From NCBI GenBank assembly GCA_027021615.1, contig JALUTY010000097.1, positions 1 to 64,000 on the forward strand: a DNA stretch of 64,000 nucleotides. The letters are read 5' to 3'. This stretch comes from a bacterium. GTDB lineage: Bacteria; Desulfobacterota; Deferrisomatia; Deferrisomatales; Deferrisomataceae. The notes under the pieces are model-generated. The model was not told the DNA's origin and did not search any database. It saw only the letters and a program-made list of their open reading frames with translations. The number at the start of each line of letters is the position of its first letter. Positions within the stretch are counted from its first letter, which is position 1. The translations under genes were made by a program, and so were the position numbers. Below, piece by piece: positions 7,222-14,642 of the stretch.

Positions 7222-8286
7222 CTACACCCGTTCCTTCACCCACCGGGCGATGGTCGGGGCCAGCTCCCGCTGGGACCGGCTGCTCACGTAGATGCCGATG
7301 TGCCCACCGGGGAACGAGAGCGTGGTAAAGTCCTGGGTGCCCACCACCTTCTCGAGGGCCTTGGAGGAGGACGGGGGCACCAGGTGGTCCTCATTGGCGA
7401 AGATGTTCAGCACCGGCATGGTGATGTTCTTCAGGTCCACCCGGCGGCCGCCGAGCTCCACCTCGCCCCGGATCAGCTTGTTCCCCTGGTAGAACTCCTT
7501 GATGAACTCCCGGAACGCCTCCCCGGCCTGGTCCGGGCTGTCGAAGATCCACTTCTCCATGCGCAGGAAGCTCCGCAGGTTCTCCTCGTCGTCCAGCACC
7601 GACACGAACCCCACGTACTTCTGCACCATGAGCTGCCACGGCTTCAGCATCAGGAACCCCCAGTTCATGAACTCGCCGGGCACGTTCCCGAACGCCTCCA
7701 CCATGGTGTCCACGTCGAGATGCTGGGACCAGATGTTGAGCAGGCCGTCCTTCACATGGAAGTCGACCGGGGTCACCATGGTGATCAGGTTTTGGATGCT
7801 CTCCGGATGGAGCGCCGTGTAACAAAGGCTGAAAGTCCCTCCCTGACAGATCCCCAGCAGGTTGATCCGGTCCAGGCCGTGACGCCGCTTGATCACCTCG
7901 ACGCAGGAGTGGATGTATCCGTTGATGTAGTCGTCTAACGTAAGCCACCGCTCTGCCCGGTTCGGGTATCCCCAGTCGATCAGGTACAGGTCCATGCCCT
8001 GCTCCAAGAGGTTCCGAACCATGGAGCGGTCCTCCTGGATGTCCACCATGTACGGCCGGTTCACCAGGGCGTACACGATCAGGACCGGCACCTTACAGGG
8101 CCGCTTCCGGCGGGGGAGGTAGTGGTAGAGGACCACGTCGTCCTCCCGGTACACGACCTCCTTGGGCGTGGGAGCCACGTCGATCTCCCGGATGTCCACG
8201 ATGGAGTCGAGGCCGCGCACGAGCTTGCGGTGGAAGTCCACGGCCTCTCGCATGGCCTCATCGGGCGTGATCTGGATCGGAAACAC
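7222..8286 (-). CDS. phaC: Class III PHA synthase catalytic subunit PhaC
   Basis: 354 aa, the normal size for class III PhaC (about 355 aa), an alpha/beta-hydrolase that polymerises (R)-3-hydroxyacyl-CoA. The lipase-like box is GICQGG with the nucleophile Cys147. The Asp and His of the triad fall in NEDHLVPPSSS and GGHIGIYV. The conserved IDWGYP segment lies near residue 103. The start is GTG at 8286 after an AGGAGGGGTGA site. The phaE stop is at 8290, so the two subunit genes are separated by 3 nt, as expected for the obligate PhaE-PhaC complex. Confidence 0.96.
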   Translation of the reverse strand: MFPIQITPDEAMREAVDFHRKLVRGLDSIVDIREIDVAPTPKEVVYREDDVVLYHYLPRRKRPCKVPVLIVYALVNRPYMVDIQEDRSMVRNLLEQGMDLYLIDWGYPNRAERWLTLDDYINGYIHSCVEVIKRRHGLDRINLLGICQGGTFSLCYTALHPESIQNLITMVTPVDFHVKDGLLNIWSQHLDVDTMVEAFGNVPGEFMNWGFLMLKPWQLMVQKYVGFVSVLDDEENLRSFLRMEKWIFDSPDQAGEAFREFIKEFYQGNKLIRGEVELGGRRVDLKNITMPVLNIFANEDHLVPPSSSKALEKVVGTQDFTTLSFPGGHIGIYVSSRSQRELAPTIARWVKERV

Positions 8287-8289
8287 GGC

Positions 8290-9495
8290 TCACCCCTCCT
8301 GCTTGGGCCCGGCCTCGGCCGGGGCGGTTGGCTCGGTCTGCGCCTCGTTCGCGGTGGTCTTGCCGGCACCCGCGGCCTTGGCCCGGCCCCGGCGTCGGGC
8401 GCCTACCGTCGGCTTCTTCGGTCCGGTCTCCTGGGCCGCCCGAGCCTCACGGAGCGCGTCAAGCTCGCGTCGCAACGCCTTCACCTCCCGCCGAAGCTCG
8501 TGCATGTGGCGGTAAGCGTCGTCGAGCTCGGTGCGGGTCGGCAGGTGCAGGGTCCGAGCGAACGCCTCGACGATCTGGCGCTCGTGCACCCGGTAGTGCA
8601 TGGCCGCGTTCACGAATCGGCCCTGGATCTCGGCGAAGGACTCGGTGCTGGCAACCTCGAAGTAGGCCTTCTCGGCGCAAGACACCCACAGGTCGAACAG
8701 CTGGCGGGCGCTGGTGACGGGCTTGCCCTTCTCTGCCCGCTCCACCAGCTCCCGCAGGAGGGTCTCCATGGCCCGGACCCCTGCGTTGGTCACCTCGGCC
8801 TGGAACTCGGCCTGGGCCCTCTGCACGTCCACCCAGGTCTCGTAGGCCCGGGCCGCCTTCTCCTGGAACTCCCGGGTGTACCCGATGGCCGGGGCGGCCA
8901 GGAACCGGCCGAGTGTGGACTCGTAGGTGTCCCAGAACACGTTCATCATCTTGAGCACGGCCCGTCGGTCGCCGGCCATCGCCTCGCCCAAGTGGCCCCC
9001 CGCCTCCCGCGTGGACTCCATCCACGGGGCCATCATCTTCTGCGCTTCGGTGGCCCACAGGCGCCACAGCCCCGGCAGCTCTGCCGCCACGGTAGCGGTT
9101 CCTTGGGCCGTGGGGAGCCACCGCAAAGGGTTCTCTTCCAGATCTTTCTTGATCTGGTCTACGTACCGCCTCAAGAGATCGACCCAGTCCTCCCCGGCTT
9201 CGATCTGGGGCGCCAGGCTCTGGAGCATCTGGGACACGAACGCCACGAACCGAAAGAACACCTCCTCGCCGGCGAACAGGGAGCGCACCACCTGGGGAGG
9301 CAGGCCGGGGCGGCCGCGGGCCCATGTTTCCAGGGACCGGGCCATCTGCCGGCGCCATCCCTCCAGCCACTGGGACCAGAGGCCGTCCCCGGTGCCGGCG
9401 GTCTCCCCCGCAGCCGGCATCCACCGCTCCCACCAGGTACGCTGCAGGTCGGTCCACGCTTTGGTCGCCTGCTCCATCTGCTCGTTCCAGCTCAT
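8290..9495 (-). CDS. phaE: PHA synthase subunit PhaE with basic C-terminal tail
   Basis: 401 aa. PhaE is the non-catalytic partner of class III PhaC. Visible features: a Trp-rich N-terminus (TWWERWM), an all-alpha middle with the PhaE-like segment ENPLRWLPT near residue 126, and a C-terminal coiled coil (ELRREVKALRRELDALREA). After it comes an unusual ~45-residue Ala/Lys/Arg/Pro tail (RRRGRAKAAGAGK) like the tails by which some phasins bind nucleic acid. The start is ATG 9495 after GAAAGGAGGGT; the same frame stays open upstream to 10017 only by chance. A heptad repeat array lies between this gene and the gene before it. Confidence 0.92.
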   Translation of the reverse strand: MSWNEQMEQATKAWTDLQRTWWERWMPAAGETAGTGDGLWSQWLEGWRRQMARSLETWARGRPGLPPQVVRSLFAGEEVFFRFVAFVSQMLQSLAPQIEAGEDWVDLLRRYVDQIKKDLEENPLRWLPTAQGTATVAAELPGLWRLWATEAQKMMAPWMESTREAGGHLGEAMAGDRRAVLKMMNVFWDTYESTLGRFLAAPAIGYTREFQEKAARAYETWVDVQRAQAEFQAEVTNAGVRAMETLLRELVERAEKGKPVTSARQLFDLWVSCAEKAYFEVASTESFAEIQGRFVNAAMHYRVHERQIVEAFARTLHLPTRTELDDAYRHMHELRREVKALRRELDALREARAAQETGPKKPTVGARRRGRAKAAGAGKTTANEAQTEPTAPAEAGPKQEG

Positions 9496-9525
9496 CACGA
9501 GACCCTCCTTTCGGCCCGGGCCGCA

Positions 9526-9573
9526 GTAACTTCGGTCCACGATTGCCGGTCTTCGGTCCACGGTCGATCGGTC
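9526..9573 (-). repeat. GACCGAN heptad array upstream of phaE
   Basis: Read on the minus strand: GACCGATC, GACCGTG, GACCGAA, GACCGGC, AATCGTG, GACCGAA, then GTTACTGC. The 7-bp period and the closing GACCGAA-GTTAC match the arrays at 3679, 20192 and 20575. The GTTAC end again faces the start codon of the downstream gene, here phaE, about 30 nt away. Confidence 0.8.
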
Positions 9574-9595
9574 GAAAAGCCCGAACCCAACGCGG

Positions 9596-10060
9596 CTACT
9601 TAGGCTTGTCGCCGGAGCCGGTCTTTGTTGGGTCGAGCCAGGCGCGGGCCCAGTCCATCTGGGCTTGGAGCGTTTTCTCCGTGAGCTCGGCCCACCGGTC
9701 CAGGGCGGCCCCTGCCTCGGCGGGGCCACCCTGCTCCCTGAGCAGAGTTCGTAGGTGCCGGACCGTGTCCTCCGCCTCCTCGAGGCGGGCCTTGAGCTCC
9801 TCGTACCGTCGGGCGAGCTCCGCGTACCGGTACCGGGGGACCACCCCCAGCATGTCCCACCAAGCTTCCAGGACGTCCTGGAGACTCTGGGGATCGGTCC
9901 GGCCCGCCCCTTCGGGCAGCCAGAGCCGGGCCCATCGAGCCAGGTCCTCGGGCCCGGGGGGCTTGGCTCCCAAGGACTCCATCGCCTTGCGGAGCGACTC
10001 GGTCCCCTCCAGGGCATCGGCGGCGAACCGGAGCCACTGACGCATCAGGTCGGGTTGCAC
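9596..10060 (-). CDS. Coiled-coil protein of the pha operon (function unknown)
   Basis: 154 aa, all-helical and acidic, with a strong coiled coil near residues 80-115 (ELARRYEELKARLEEAEDTV). It has no signal peptide or membrane segment. It is the first gene of the pha operon: the 10156 promoter lies upstream and phaE follows after 100 nt. Short Trp-containing helices (LRFAADAL, AWWDMLG, QMDWARAWLD) recall PhaE and phasins, so it may be a second PhaE-like subunit or a phasin. I do not recognise a named family. The start is GTG 10060 with GGAGG 7 nt before it; the in-frame ATG five codons later is the alternative. Confidence 0.7.
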   Translation of the reverse strand: MQPDLMRQWLRFAADALEGTESLRKAMESLGAKPPGPEDLARWARLWLPEGAGRTDPQSLQDVLEAWWDMLGVVPRYRYAELARRYEELKARLEEAEDTVRHLRTLLREQGGPAEAGAALDRWAELTEKTLQAQMDWARAWLDPTKTGSGDKPK

Positions 10061-10155
10061 GCGACGACCTCCTCTCCCCCCCTGGGGCTCCGTCCTTGTG
10101 CGGTGTGATCTGACAGGGCCGGGAGCGAACGAGGGTCCACCCCGACAAGATCACC

Positions 10156-10184
10156 TGAATAATCGCACTGCTGCAGCGCGTCAA
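10156..10184 (-). promoter_or_regulatory. Sigma-70-type promoter of the pha operon
   Basis: On the minus strand TTGACG (10184-10179), a 17-bp spacer and TATTCA (10161-10156). The spacer begins CGCTGCAGCAGTGC and so contains CTGCAG. It implies a leader of roughly 90 nt before the GTG at 10060. The hexamers are close to consensus. Confidence 0.6.
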
Positions 10185-10329
10185 CGGAACGGCAGGATAA
10201 ACTCTTCTACCCGAACGGGTATTTCCCGGATCCGCCGGCTGTGAGCCGGCCCGGGCCGCAGGGGGCGGACGGAGCGGATCGGGGTTTCCGGCCCGCGGCC
10301 GGCGTGATAGTCTGAAAGTTCCCAGGGAC

Positions 10330-10652
10330 CGGGGGCGGGCATGGGGTTCAGGAGACAGATTTCAGCGGACAGAAGACAGGTGTTCAAAAATGCTCCCCCG
10401 ACTGCCGGGGTGGTCCCTCTCTGTCCACTGGCATCTGAATTCTGGCACCTGATACGGCCGCGCCCGGCTCTCCGGCAGACCCCATGCCCCCCGGGCTTTG
10501 ACCGCCGGGTCGAAAGCCAGTTGGAAGCGGACAGAAGACAGGGAATCCCGAAAAGCAGCTTGGGTTCCCGGGGGGATCCTCTCGGGGTACCGAAGAGCCT
10601 TTTCCCCGTCCACCGACTTCTGAATTCTGGCCCCTGAAACCTATGCCCTCGA
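10330..10652 (+). repeat. Two R2 copies with an R1 right-end fragment between them
   Basis: Copy 1 (about 10346-10450) runs from TTCAGGAGACAGATTTCAGC to CATCTGAATTCTGGCACC; copy 2 (about 10512-10642) runs from GTTGGAAGCGGACAGAAG to CTTCTGAATTCTGGCCCC. In each copy the two ends are inverted versions of each other. Between them (10463-10500) is an R1 right end that continues GCCCCCCGGGCTTTGA; this is the uninterrupted form of the site where the MITE sits at 3392. The stretch 10185-10329 contains only GC-rich inverted repeats. Confidence 0.7.
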
Positions 10653-10721
10653 GACCGTGAGGTGGCGCCAAAGAGGCGGGGCCATGCTTGGAACACTCTG
10701 GAATCAAGTAGGTTTTCATGC

Positions 10722-10750
10722 GTCCTAGCCTCCCAGCGTCCTAGCGGAAG
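10722..10750 (+). repeat. Short octad array ending in GAAGTTACT, before miaB
   Basis: 8-bp units CCTAGCCT, CCCAGCGT, CCTAGCGG followed by AAGTTACTG, about 20 nt before the miaB ATG. The closing GTTACT box is the one that ends the heptad arrays elsewhere, but here it follows octads directly. Confidence 0.6.
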
Positions 10751-10771
10751 TTACTGATTGCAGGTACCAAT

Positions 10772-12151
10772 ATGGATTCCTTGCGGTTCTACGTGCAGAC
10801 GTTTGGGTGCCAGATGAACGACCACGACTCGGGGGTGCTGGCCCGCCTGCTGGAGGAGGCTGGTCACCTGGAGGTGGCCCGGCCGGACGAAGCGGACCTG
10901 ATCGTGGTGAACACCTGCGCCATCCGGGAGAAGGCCGAGCAGAAGCTGTTCTCCCAGCTGGGTCGATACCGCTTGCTCAAGGACCGGCGCCCCGATCTGA
11001 CGATCGCGGTGGGTGGATGCGTGGCCCAGGATGCGGGCTGCCGCCTGTTCCGTCGGGCCCCCTACGTGGACCTGGTGTTCGGCACCCACGCCCTCCAGGA
11101 CGTGCCGGACCTGGTGGCCCGGGTTCGGCGCACCGGCCGACGGATCGCGGCCACCCCCGAGGAGCAGGACCCCGAGCGGCTCGAGGCGTTCTACGCCCAC
11201 CACCGTGCCCGGGCGGTCACGGCCTACGTGACCGTGATGCAAGGGTGCGACAACTACTGCGCCTACTGCATCGTGCCCTACGTCCGGGGTCGGGAGCTGT
11301 CGCGGCCCGCCGACGAGGTGGTGGCCGAGGTGGAGCGGCTGGTGGCGCAGGGCGTGGCCGAGGTGACCCTGTTGGGGCAGAACGTGAACTCCTACGGCCT
11401 CAAGCCCCGGGGAGAGACCGACTTCCCGGCGCTGGTGCGGCGGCTCGCCCGCATTCCGGGGCTCCTTCGGATCCGCTTCACCACGAGCCATCCCAAGGAC
11501 CTGTCCGACGATCTGATTCGCTGCTTCGGCGAGGTGCCCGCGCTGATGCCCCACATCCACCTGCCCCTTCAGTCCGGGTCGGACCGGGTGCTGGAGGCCA
11601 TGCGGCGGAGATACACCGTGGCTCGGTACCTCTCGCTGGTGGAGCGCCTGCGGCAGGCCCGGCCCGAGATCGCGATCACCTCGGACATGATCGTGGGGTT
11701 CCCGGGGGAGACTGAGGAGGACTTCCGGGCCACGCTCGAGGTGATGGAGCGGGTGCGGTTCGACGGGCTGTTCAGCTTCAAGTTCTCTCCGCGGCCGGGC
11801 ACCCTGGCGGCCCGCCTGCCAGAGCCCGTGCCGGAGCCGGTGAAGGAGGAGCGGCTGGCGCGGCTGCAGGCCCTGCAGCAGGCCCACACCCTCGAGCGCA
11901 ACCAGGCCCTGGTGGGTACGGTCCGGCCGGTGCTGGTGGAGGGGCCCAGCAAGGCCGGAGGGGGCCAGGTGAGCGGCCGAACGCCGGAGAACAAGATCGT
12001 GAACTTTCCGGGCGACCCGGCGTGGGTCGGCCGGGAGGTGGACGTCCGGATCACGGCGGCGGCCGTGAACTCCCTTCGGGGAGAGGCCCCGGCTGCCCCG
12101 AGCGTCGGGCCGGACCATCGGCCGGGAGGCGTGGCGTGTACGTTCAGATGA
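10772..12151 (+). CDS. miaB: tRNA-2-methylthio-N6-dimethylallyladenosine synthase MiaB
   Basis: 459 aa methylthiotransferase that adds the 2-methylthio group to i6A37 of tRNA using two [4Fe-4S] clusters and SAM. The N-terminal cluster cysteines lie in FGCQMN, VNTCAIRE and VGGCVAQ. The radical-SAM motif is CDNYCAYC (C-x3-C-x2-C), followed by IVPYVRG as in MiaB. A TRAM domain occupies the last ~65 residues. The ribosome-binding site is weak (AGGTACC). The end overlaps the next gene by 16 nt. Family and length agree with true MiaB rather than MtaB or RimO. Confidence 0.95.
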   Translation: MDSLRFYVQTFGCQMNDHDSGVLARLLEEAGHLEVARPDEADLIVVNTCAIREKAEQKLFSQLGRYRLLKDRRPDLTIAVGGCVAQDAGCRLFRRAPYVDLVFGTHALQDVPDLVARVRRTGRRIAATPEEQDPERLEAFYAHHRARAVTAYVTVMQGCDNYCAYCIVPYVRGRELSRPADEVVAEVERLVAQGVAEVTLLGQNVNSYGLKPRGETDFPALVRRLARIPGLLRIRFTTSHPKDLSDDLIRCFGEVPALMPHIHLPLQSGSDRVLEAMRRRYTVARYLSLVERLRQARPEIAITSDMIVGFPGETEEDFRATLEVMERVRFDGLFSFKFSPRPGTLAARLPEPVPEPVKEERLARLQALQQAHTLERNQALVGTVRPVLVEGPSKAGGGQVSGRTPENKIVNFPGDPAWVGREVDVRITAAAVNSLRGEAPAAPSVGPDHRPGGVACTFR

Positions 12152-12639
12152 AGATCGAGGCCGTGGCCCTGGATCCCCGGTCCAAGGGGCCGGTGGTACT
12201 CCTCAAGGACACCGAGGGCCGGTACACGCTGCCGATCTGGATCGGCGTGCCCGAGGCGGCGGCCATCGCGTACGCCATGGAGGGGGTGCGGCCCCCGAGG
12301 CCCATGACCCACGACCTGCTGCGCATGGTGCTGGAGGAGGTGGGGGCCTCGGTGCACCGGGTGGACATCGACAGCCTCGAGGACAACGTGTTCCACGCCA
12401 AGATCCACCTGGAGCTCCCGGGCGGGGTCAAACGTCTGATCGACAGCAGGCCCTCGGACGCCATGGCCTTGGCGCTTCGCACGGGTGCCGCGATCTTTGC
12501 CGAGGAGTCCGTGCTCAAACGGGCCGCGGCCGTTGAGGTGAAGGAGCCGGATGGGGGGGGCGGCGAAGGGGACGACGACCCGTGGAAGGAGTTCCTGGAA
12601 AGCCTCGATCCCGAGGCCTTTGGCAAGTACAAGATGTGA
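12136..12639 (+). CDS. Bifunctional nuclease family protein (DUF151)
   Basis: 167 aa. The core matches the DUF151/bifunctional nuclease family: VALDPRSKGPVVLLKD, then LPIWIG near residue 35, VDIDSLEDNVFHAKI near 78 and DSRPSDAMALALR near 103. Members have been described as DNase/RNase in plants; the bacterial role is unclear. The GTG at 12136 is preferred to the ATG at 12148 because GGGAGG lies 7 nt before it and the family has a few residues before the first strand. It overlaps the end of miaB. The Gly/Asp-rich C-terminus (GGGGEGDDDPW) is probably disordered. Confidence 0.88.
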   Translation: MYVQMKIEAVALDPRSKGPVVLLKDTEGRYTLPIWIGVPEAAAIAYAMEGVRPPRPMTHDLLRMVLEEVGASVHRVDIDSLEDNVFHAKIHLELPGGVKRLIDSRPSDAMALALRTGAAIFAEESVLKRAAAVEVKEPDGGGGEGDDDPWKEFLESLDPEAFGKYKM

Positions 12640-12656
12640 CCGAGGGAGGTCTCATC

Positions 12657-13649
12657 ATGTCTGCGAGCGAAGCCTCTCCTTGGTTGCCCCGGGAGCGGTT
12701 CGGAAACGCCCTGACCCTCTTTTCGGCCGACACCGGGCCCGAGCCGCCGGTGCGGCTGCGGCAGATCATGGCCCGGCTGCCCCGGGAGGTGGTGGAGCGG
12801 TTCACCGGGTGCGGGTCGCCGATCCCAGAGGCCATCGAGGGGCGCAGGGTGCTGGACCTGGGGTGTGGCACCGGTCGGGACGTGTTCCTGTGTGCGGCCT
12901 TGGCCGGCCCCACGGGCTTCGTGATGGGCCTGGACCGGGATCCGGGCAACCTGGAGGTGGGCCGGCGCAACGTGGTGGCGGCCATGCGGGCCTTCGGTAA
13001 CCCGGAGCCGAACGTGGCCTTCCGCCAGGGCAACATTGAGGACCTGGAGGCGGCAGGGGTGGAGGACGAGGGGTTTGACGTGGTGATCTCGAACCGGGCC
13101 CTCAACCTGGTCCGACCGGGCTTGCAGGTGCTCCGGGAGGTGTACCGGGTGCTCAAGCCCGGCGGGGAGTTCTACTTCGCCGACGTGTACACCGACCGGC
13201 GGCTTCCCCACGAGGTGGCCTCCGATCCGGAGGTGGTTCGCGAGCACCTGGGCGGGGCCGCCTATGTGGGGGACTTCGTGCGCACGGCCCGCCGGGCCGG
13301 GTTCGTGGACCCCCGCATCGTCGGGCGCCATCCCCTGCGGCTGGCAGACCCCCACCTGGAGTCCCGGTTGGGGGGGGTGGGGTTCTGGGCGGTGACCTTC
13401 CGGCTGTTCAAGGTGCTCGACCTGGAGGAGGGGGAGGAGGACTACGGCCAGGCCGCCCGGTACCGCGGAACCATCCCCGGCTGCGCCCACCACTTCGCGC
13501 TGGACGCCGAGAACCGGTTCGAGGCCGGCCGTGCCGTGCCGGTGGGGGGGAACACGGCCCGGATCCTGCTCCAGTCCCGGTTTGCCCCCCACTTCGACCT
13601 GATGGGCGACTTCTCCCGTCATTACGGGCCGTTCGGGGCCCGCCGCTAG
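12657..13649 (+). CDS. ArsM-like SAM-dependent methyltransferase lacking arsenic-site cysteines
   Basis: 330 aa Rossmann methyltransferase. VLDLGCGTGRDVFL near residue 65 binds SAM. The layout follows the ArsM (arsenite methyltransferase) family: GCGSPIPEAIEG before motif I, then RVLKPGGEFYFADVYTDRR, and a C-terminal CAHHFALD region. In ArsM the arsenite-binding cysteines lie in SNCV.NL and ECLGGA; here these read SNRALNL and EHLGGA, so both are replaced (Arg and His). Arsenic methylation is therefore unlikely and the substrate is unknown. The ATG follows GAGGGAGGT. It lies 17 nt after the nuclease-family gene and 7 nt before an EcfT-like gene. Confidence 0.8.
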   Translation: MSASEASPWLPRERFGNALTLFSADTGPEPPVRLRQIMARLPREVVERFTGCGSPIPEAIEGRRVLDLGCGTGRDVFLCAALAGPTGFVMGLDRDPGNLEVGRRNVVAAMRAFGNPEPNVAFRQGNIEDLEAAGVEDEGFDVVISNRALNLVRPGLQVLREVYRVLKPGGEFYFADVYTDRRLPHEVASDPEVVREHLGGAAYVGDFVRTARRAGFVDPRIVGRHPLRLADPHLESRLGGVGFWAVTFRLFKVLDLEEGEEDYGQAARYRGTIPGCAHHFALDAENRFEAGRAVPVGGNTARILLQSRFAPHFDLMGDFSRHYGPFGARR

Positions 13650-13656
13650 CTCGGCC

Positions 13657-14421
13657 GTGAGGCCGCTCTCCGGGGAGGGGCCGCGCCCCTCGGCCCTCGC
13701 CCAGGCGGATCCCCGGGCCAAACTGGCCGCCTGCACCGGCGTGCTGGCCGGGGCGCTGGGCGCTGGGCCGGCCGGTCTGGTCCTGGCGGCGGCGGTGGTG
13801 ACCGTCGGGTGGTACAGCGCCCGGTTGGGGGTGCGGCCGCTCCTGCGGGGAGTGCGGCCGGTCGGGGGGCTGCTGGCGTTCACCCTGCTGTTCCATCTGT
13901 TCGCCACCCCCGGCGTGCCCCTGCCCGGAACCCGATGGCTGCCTGTGCCCCCCACCGCCGAGGGCCTGGTCGCCGGCCTGGGGGTGTGCGCCCGGCTGGG
14001 TCTGGCCGTGGTGGCCGCCCGGCTCCTCACCGCGGTCACCCCGCCCCGGGACCTGGTGGACGCTTTCCTGTGGGGCCTGTCGCCGCTGGAACGATGGGGC
14101 CTGCCCATGGCCGAGGCGGGCCTGAGCCTGTTGGTGGCGCTTCGGGCCGCACCGCTGGTGCTGTCGGAGGCCCGGGCGCTCGCGGCCGCGGTGTCGGCGC
14201 GGTGCCCGGCCGGCCGGACCCGCCTGTGGCTCCTGCGCCGAGGCACCGAGGCGTTGACGAGGCGGGTGCTCACCCGGGCCCGGTGGACGGCCCGGGCCCT
14301 GGCGAGCCGGGGGTGGACCCCGGGCCGGATCGGGTCCGACCGTTGGGTCCGTCGGAGGGGGGTGGACGCGGTTCTCTGGGGCCTGGGGGGAAGCCTGTTC
14401 GTGATGGGGATCGTGTGGTGA
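13657..14421 (+). CDS. EcfT/CbiQ-like energy-coupling factor transmembrane protein
   Basis: 254 aa with about five hydrophobic segments. The domain order and the C-terminal cytoplasmic ARALASRGW motif fit EcfT/CbiQ, which couples ATPases to substrate-binding S components in vitamin and metal ECF transporters. No EcfA ATPase or S component is in the window, so this is an orphan or works with distant partners. The start is GTG 13657. The TGA stop (14419-14421) is also the left flank of a TACCAA element; without it the stop would overlap the truA start as GTGA. Confidence 0.65.
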   Translation: MRPLSGEGPRPSALAQADPRAKLAACTGVLAGALGAGPAGLVLAAAVVTVGWYSARLGVRPLLRGVRPVGGLLAFTLLFHLFATPGVPLPGTRWLPVPPTAEGLVAGLGVCARLGLAVVAARLLTAVTPPRDLVDAFLWGLSPLERWGLPMAEAGLSLLVALRAAPLVLSEARALAAAVSARCPAGRTRLWLLRRGTEALTRRVLTRARWTARALASRGWTPGRIGSDRWVRRRGVDAVLWGLGGSLFVMGIVW

Positions 14422-14642
14422 TACCAATTTGCGATCAAGATGAGCTCATAGGGGGGCGATGTGGGGGCCGTCGGTCCCCCGCCGGAAAAGACGGCCTCGC
14501 CGAAGCCGGTACGGCTCGGTCCGCTGCGGCGCGTGAGAGCACGCGCCGCGGGCGCTCCCCTGCGCCGAGCGGCTTGAACGGCTCGGCCGTAGCGCTCCGG
14601 GCCAACGGCCCCCAGATCGCTGGCTTCGAATGCGACTTGGTA
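14422..14642 (+). mobile_element. TACCAA-ended element inserted between the EcfT-like gene and truA
   Basis: Begins TACCAATTTGCGATC and ends GATCGC..GCGACTTGGTA; the ends are imperfect inverted repeats over about 24 bp (TACCAA / TTGGTA perfect). It is flanked on both sides by TGA (14419-14421 and 14643-14645), consistent with a 3-bp target duplication. Its last base A plus TG of the right flank make the truA ATG. It encloses the palindromic repeat at 14463-14613. No transposase is encoded. Confidence 0.75.
14463..14613 (-). repeat. Palindrome-core repeat (family B), copy 1
   Basis: Bounded by GGGGGCCGTCGG and CCAACGGCCCCC (inverted). The core at 14526-14549 is a perfect 10-bp palindrome, GCGGCGCGTG and CACGCGCCGC, around the loop AGAG. 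On the minus strand it aligns with 52303-52462 through the core and its flank (GCGGACCG.GCCG, CGAGGCCG). It lies inside the TACCAA element. Confidence 0.75.

Noticed and set aside
12657-13649. Annotation as arsenite methyltransferase
   Set aside because: The two substrate cysteine motifs are replaced; only the fold is retained.
12144-14438. A 764-aa minus-strand frame over the methyltransferase and EcfT-like genes
   Set aside because: Low-complexity composition and full overlap with three well-supported plus-strand genes.
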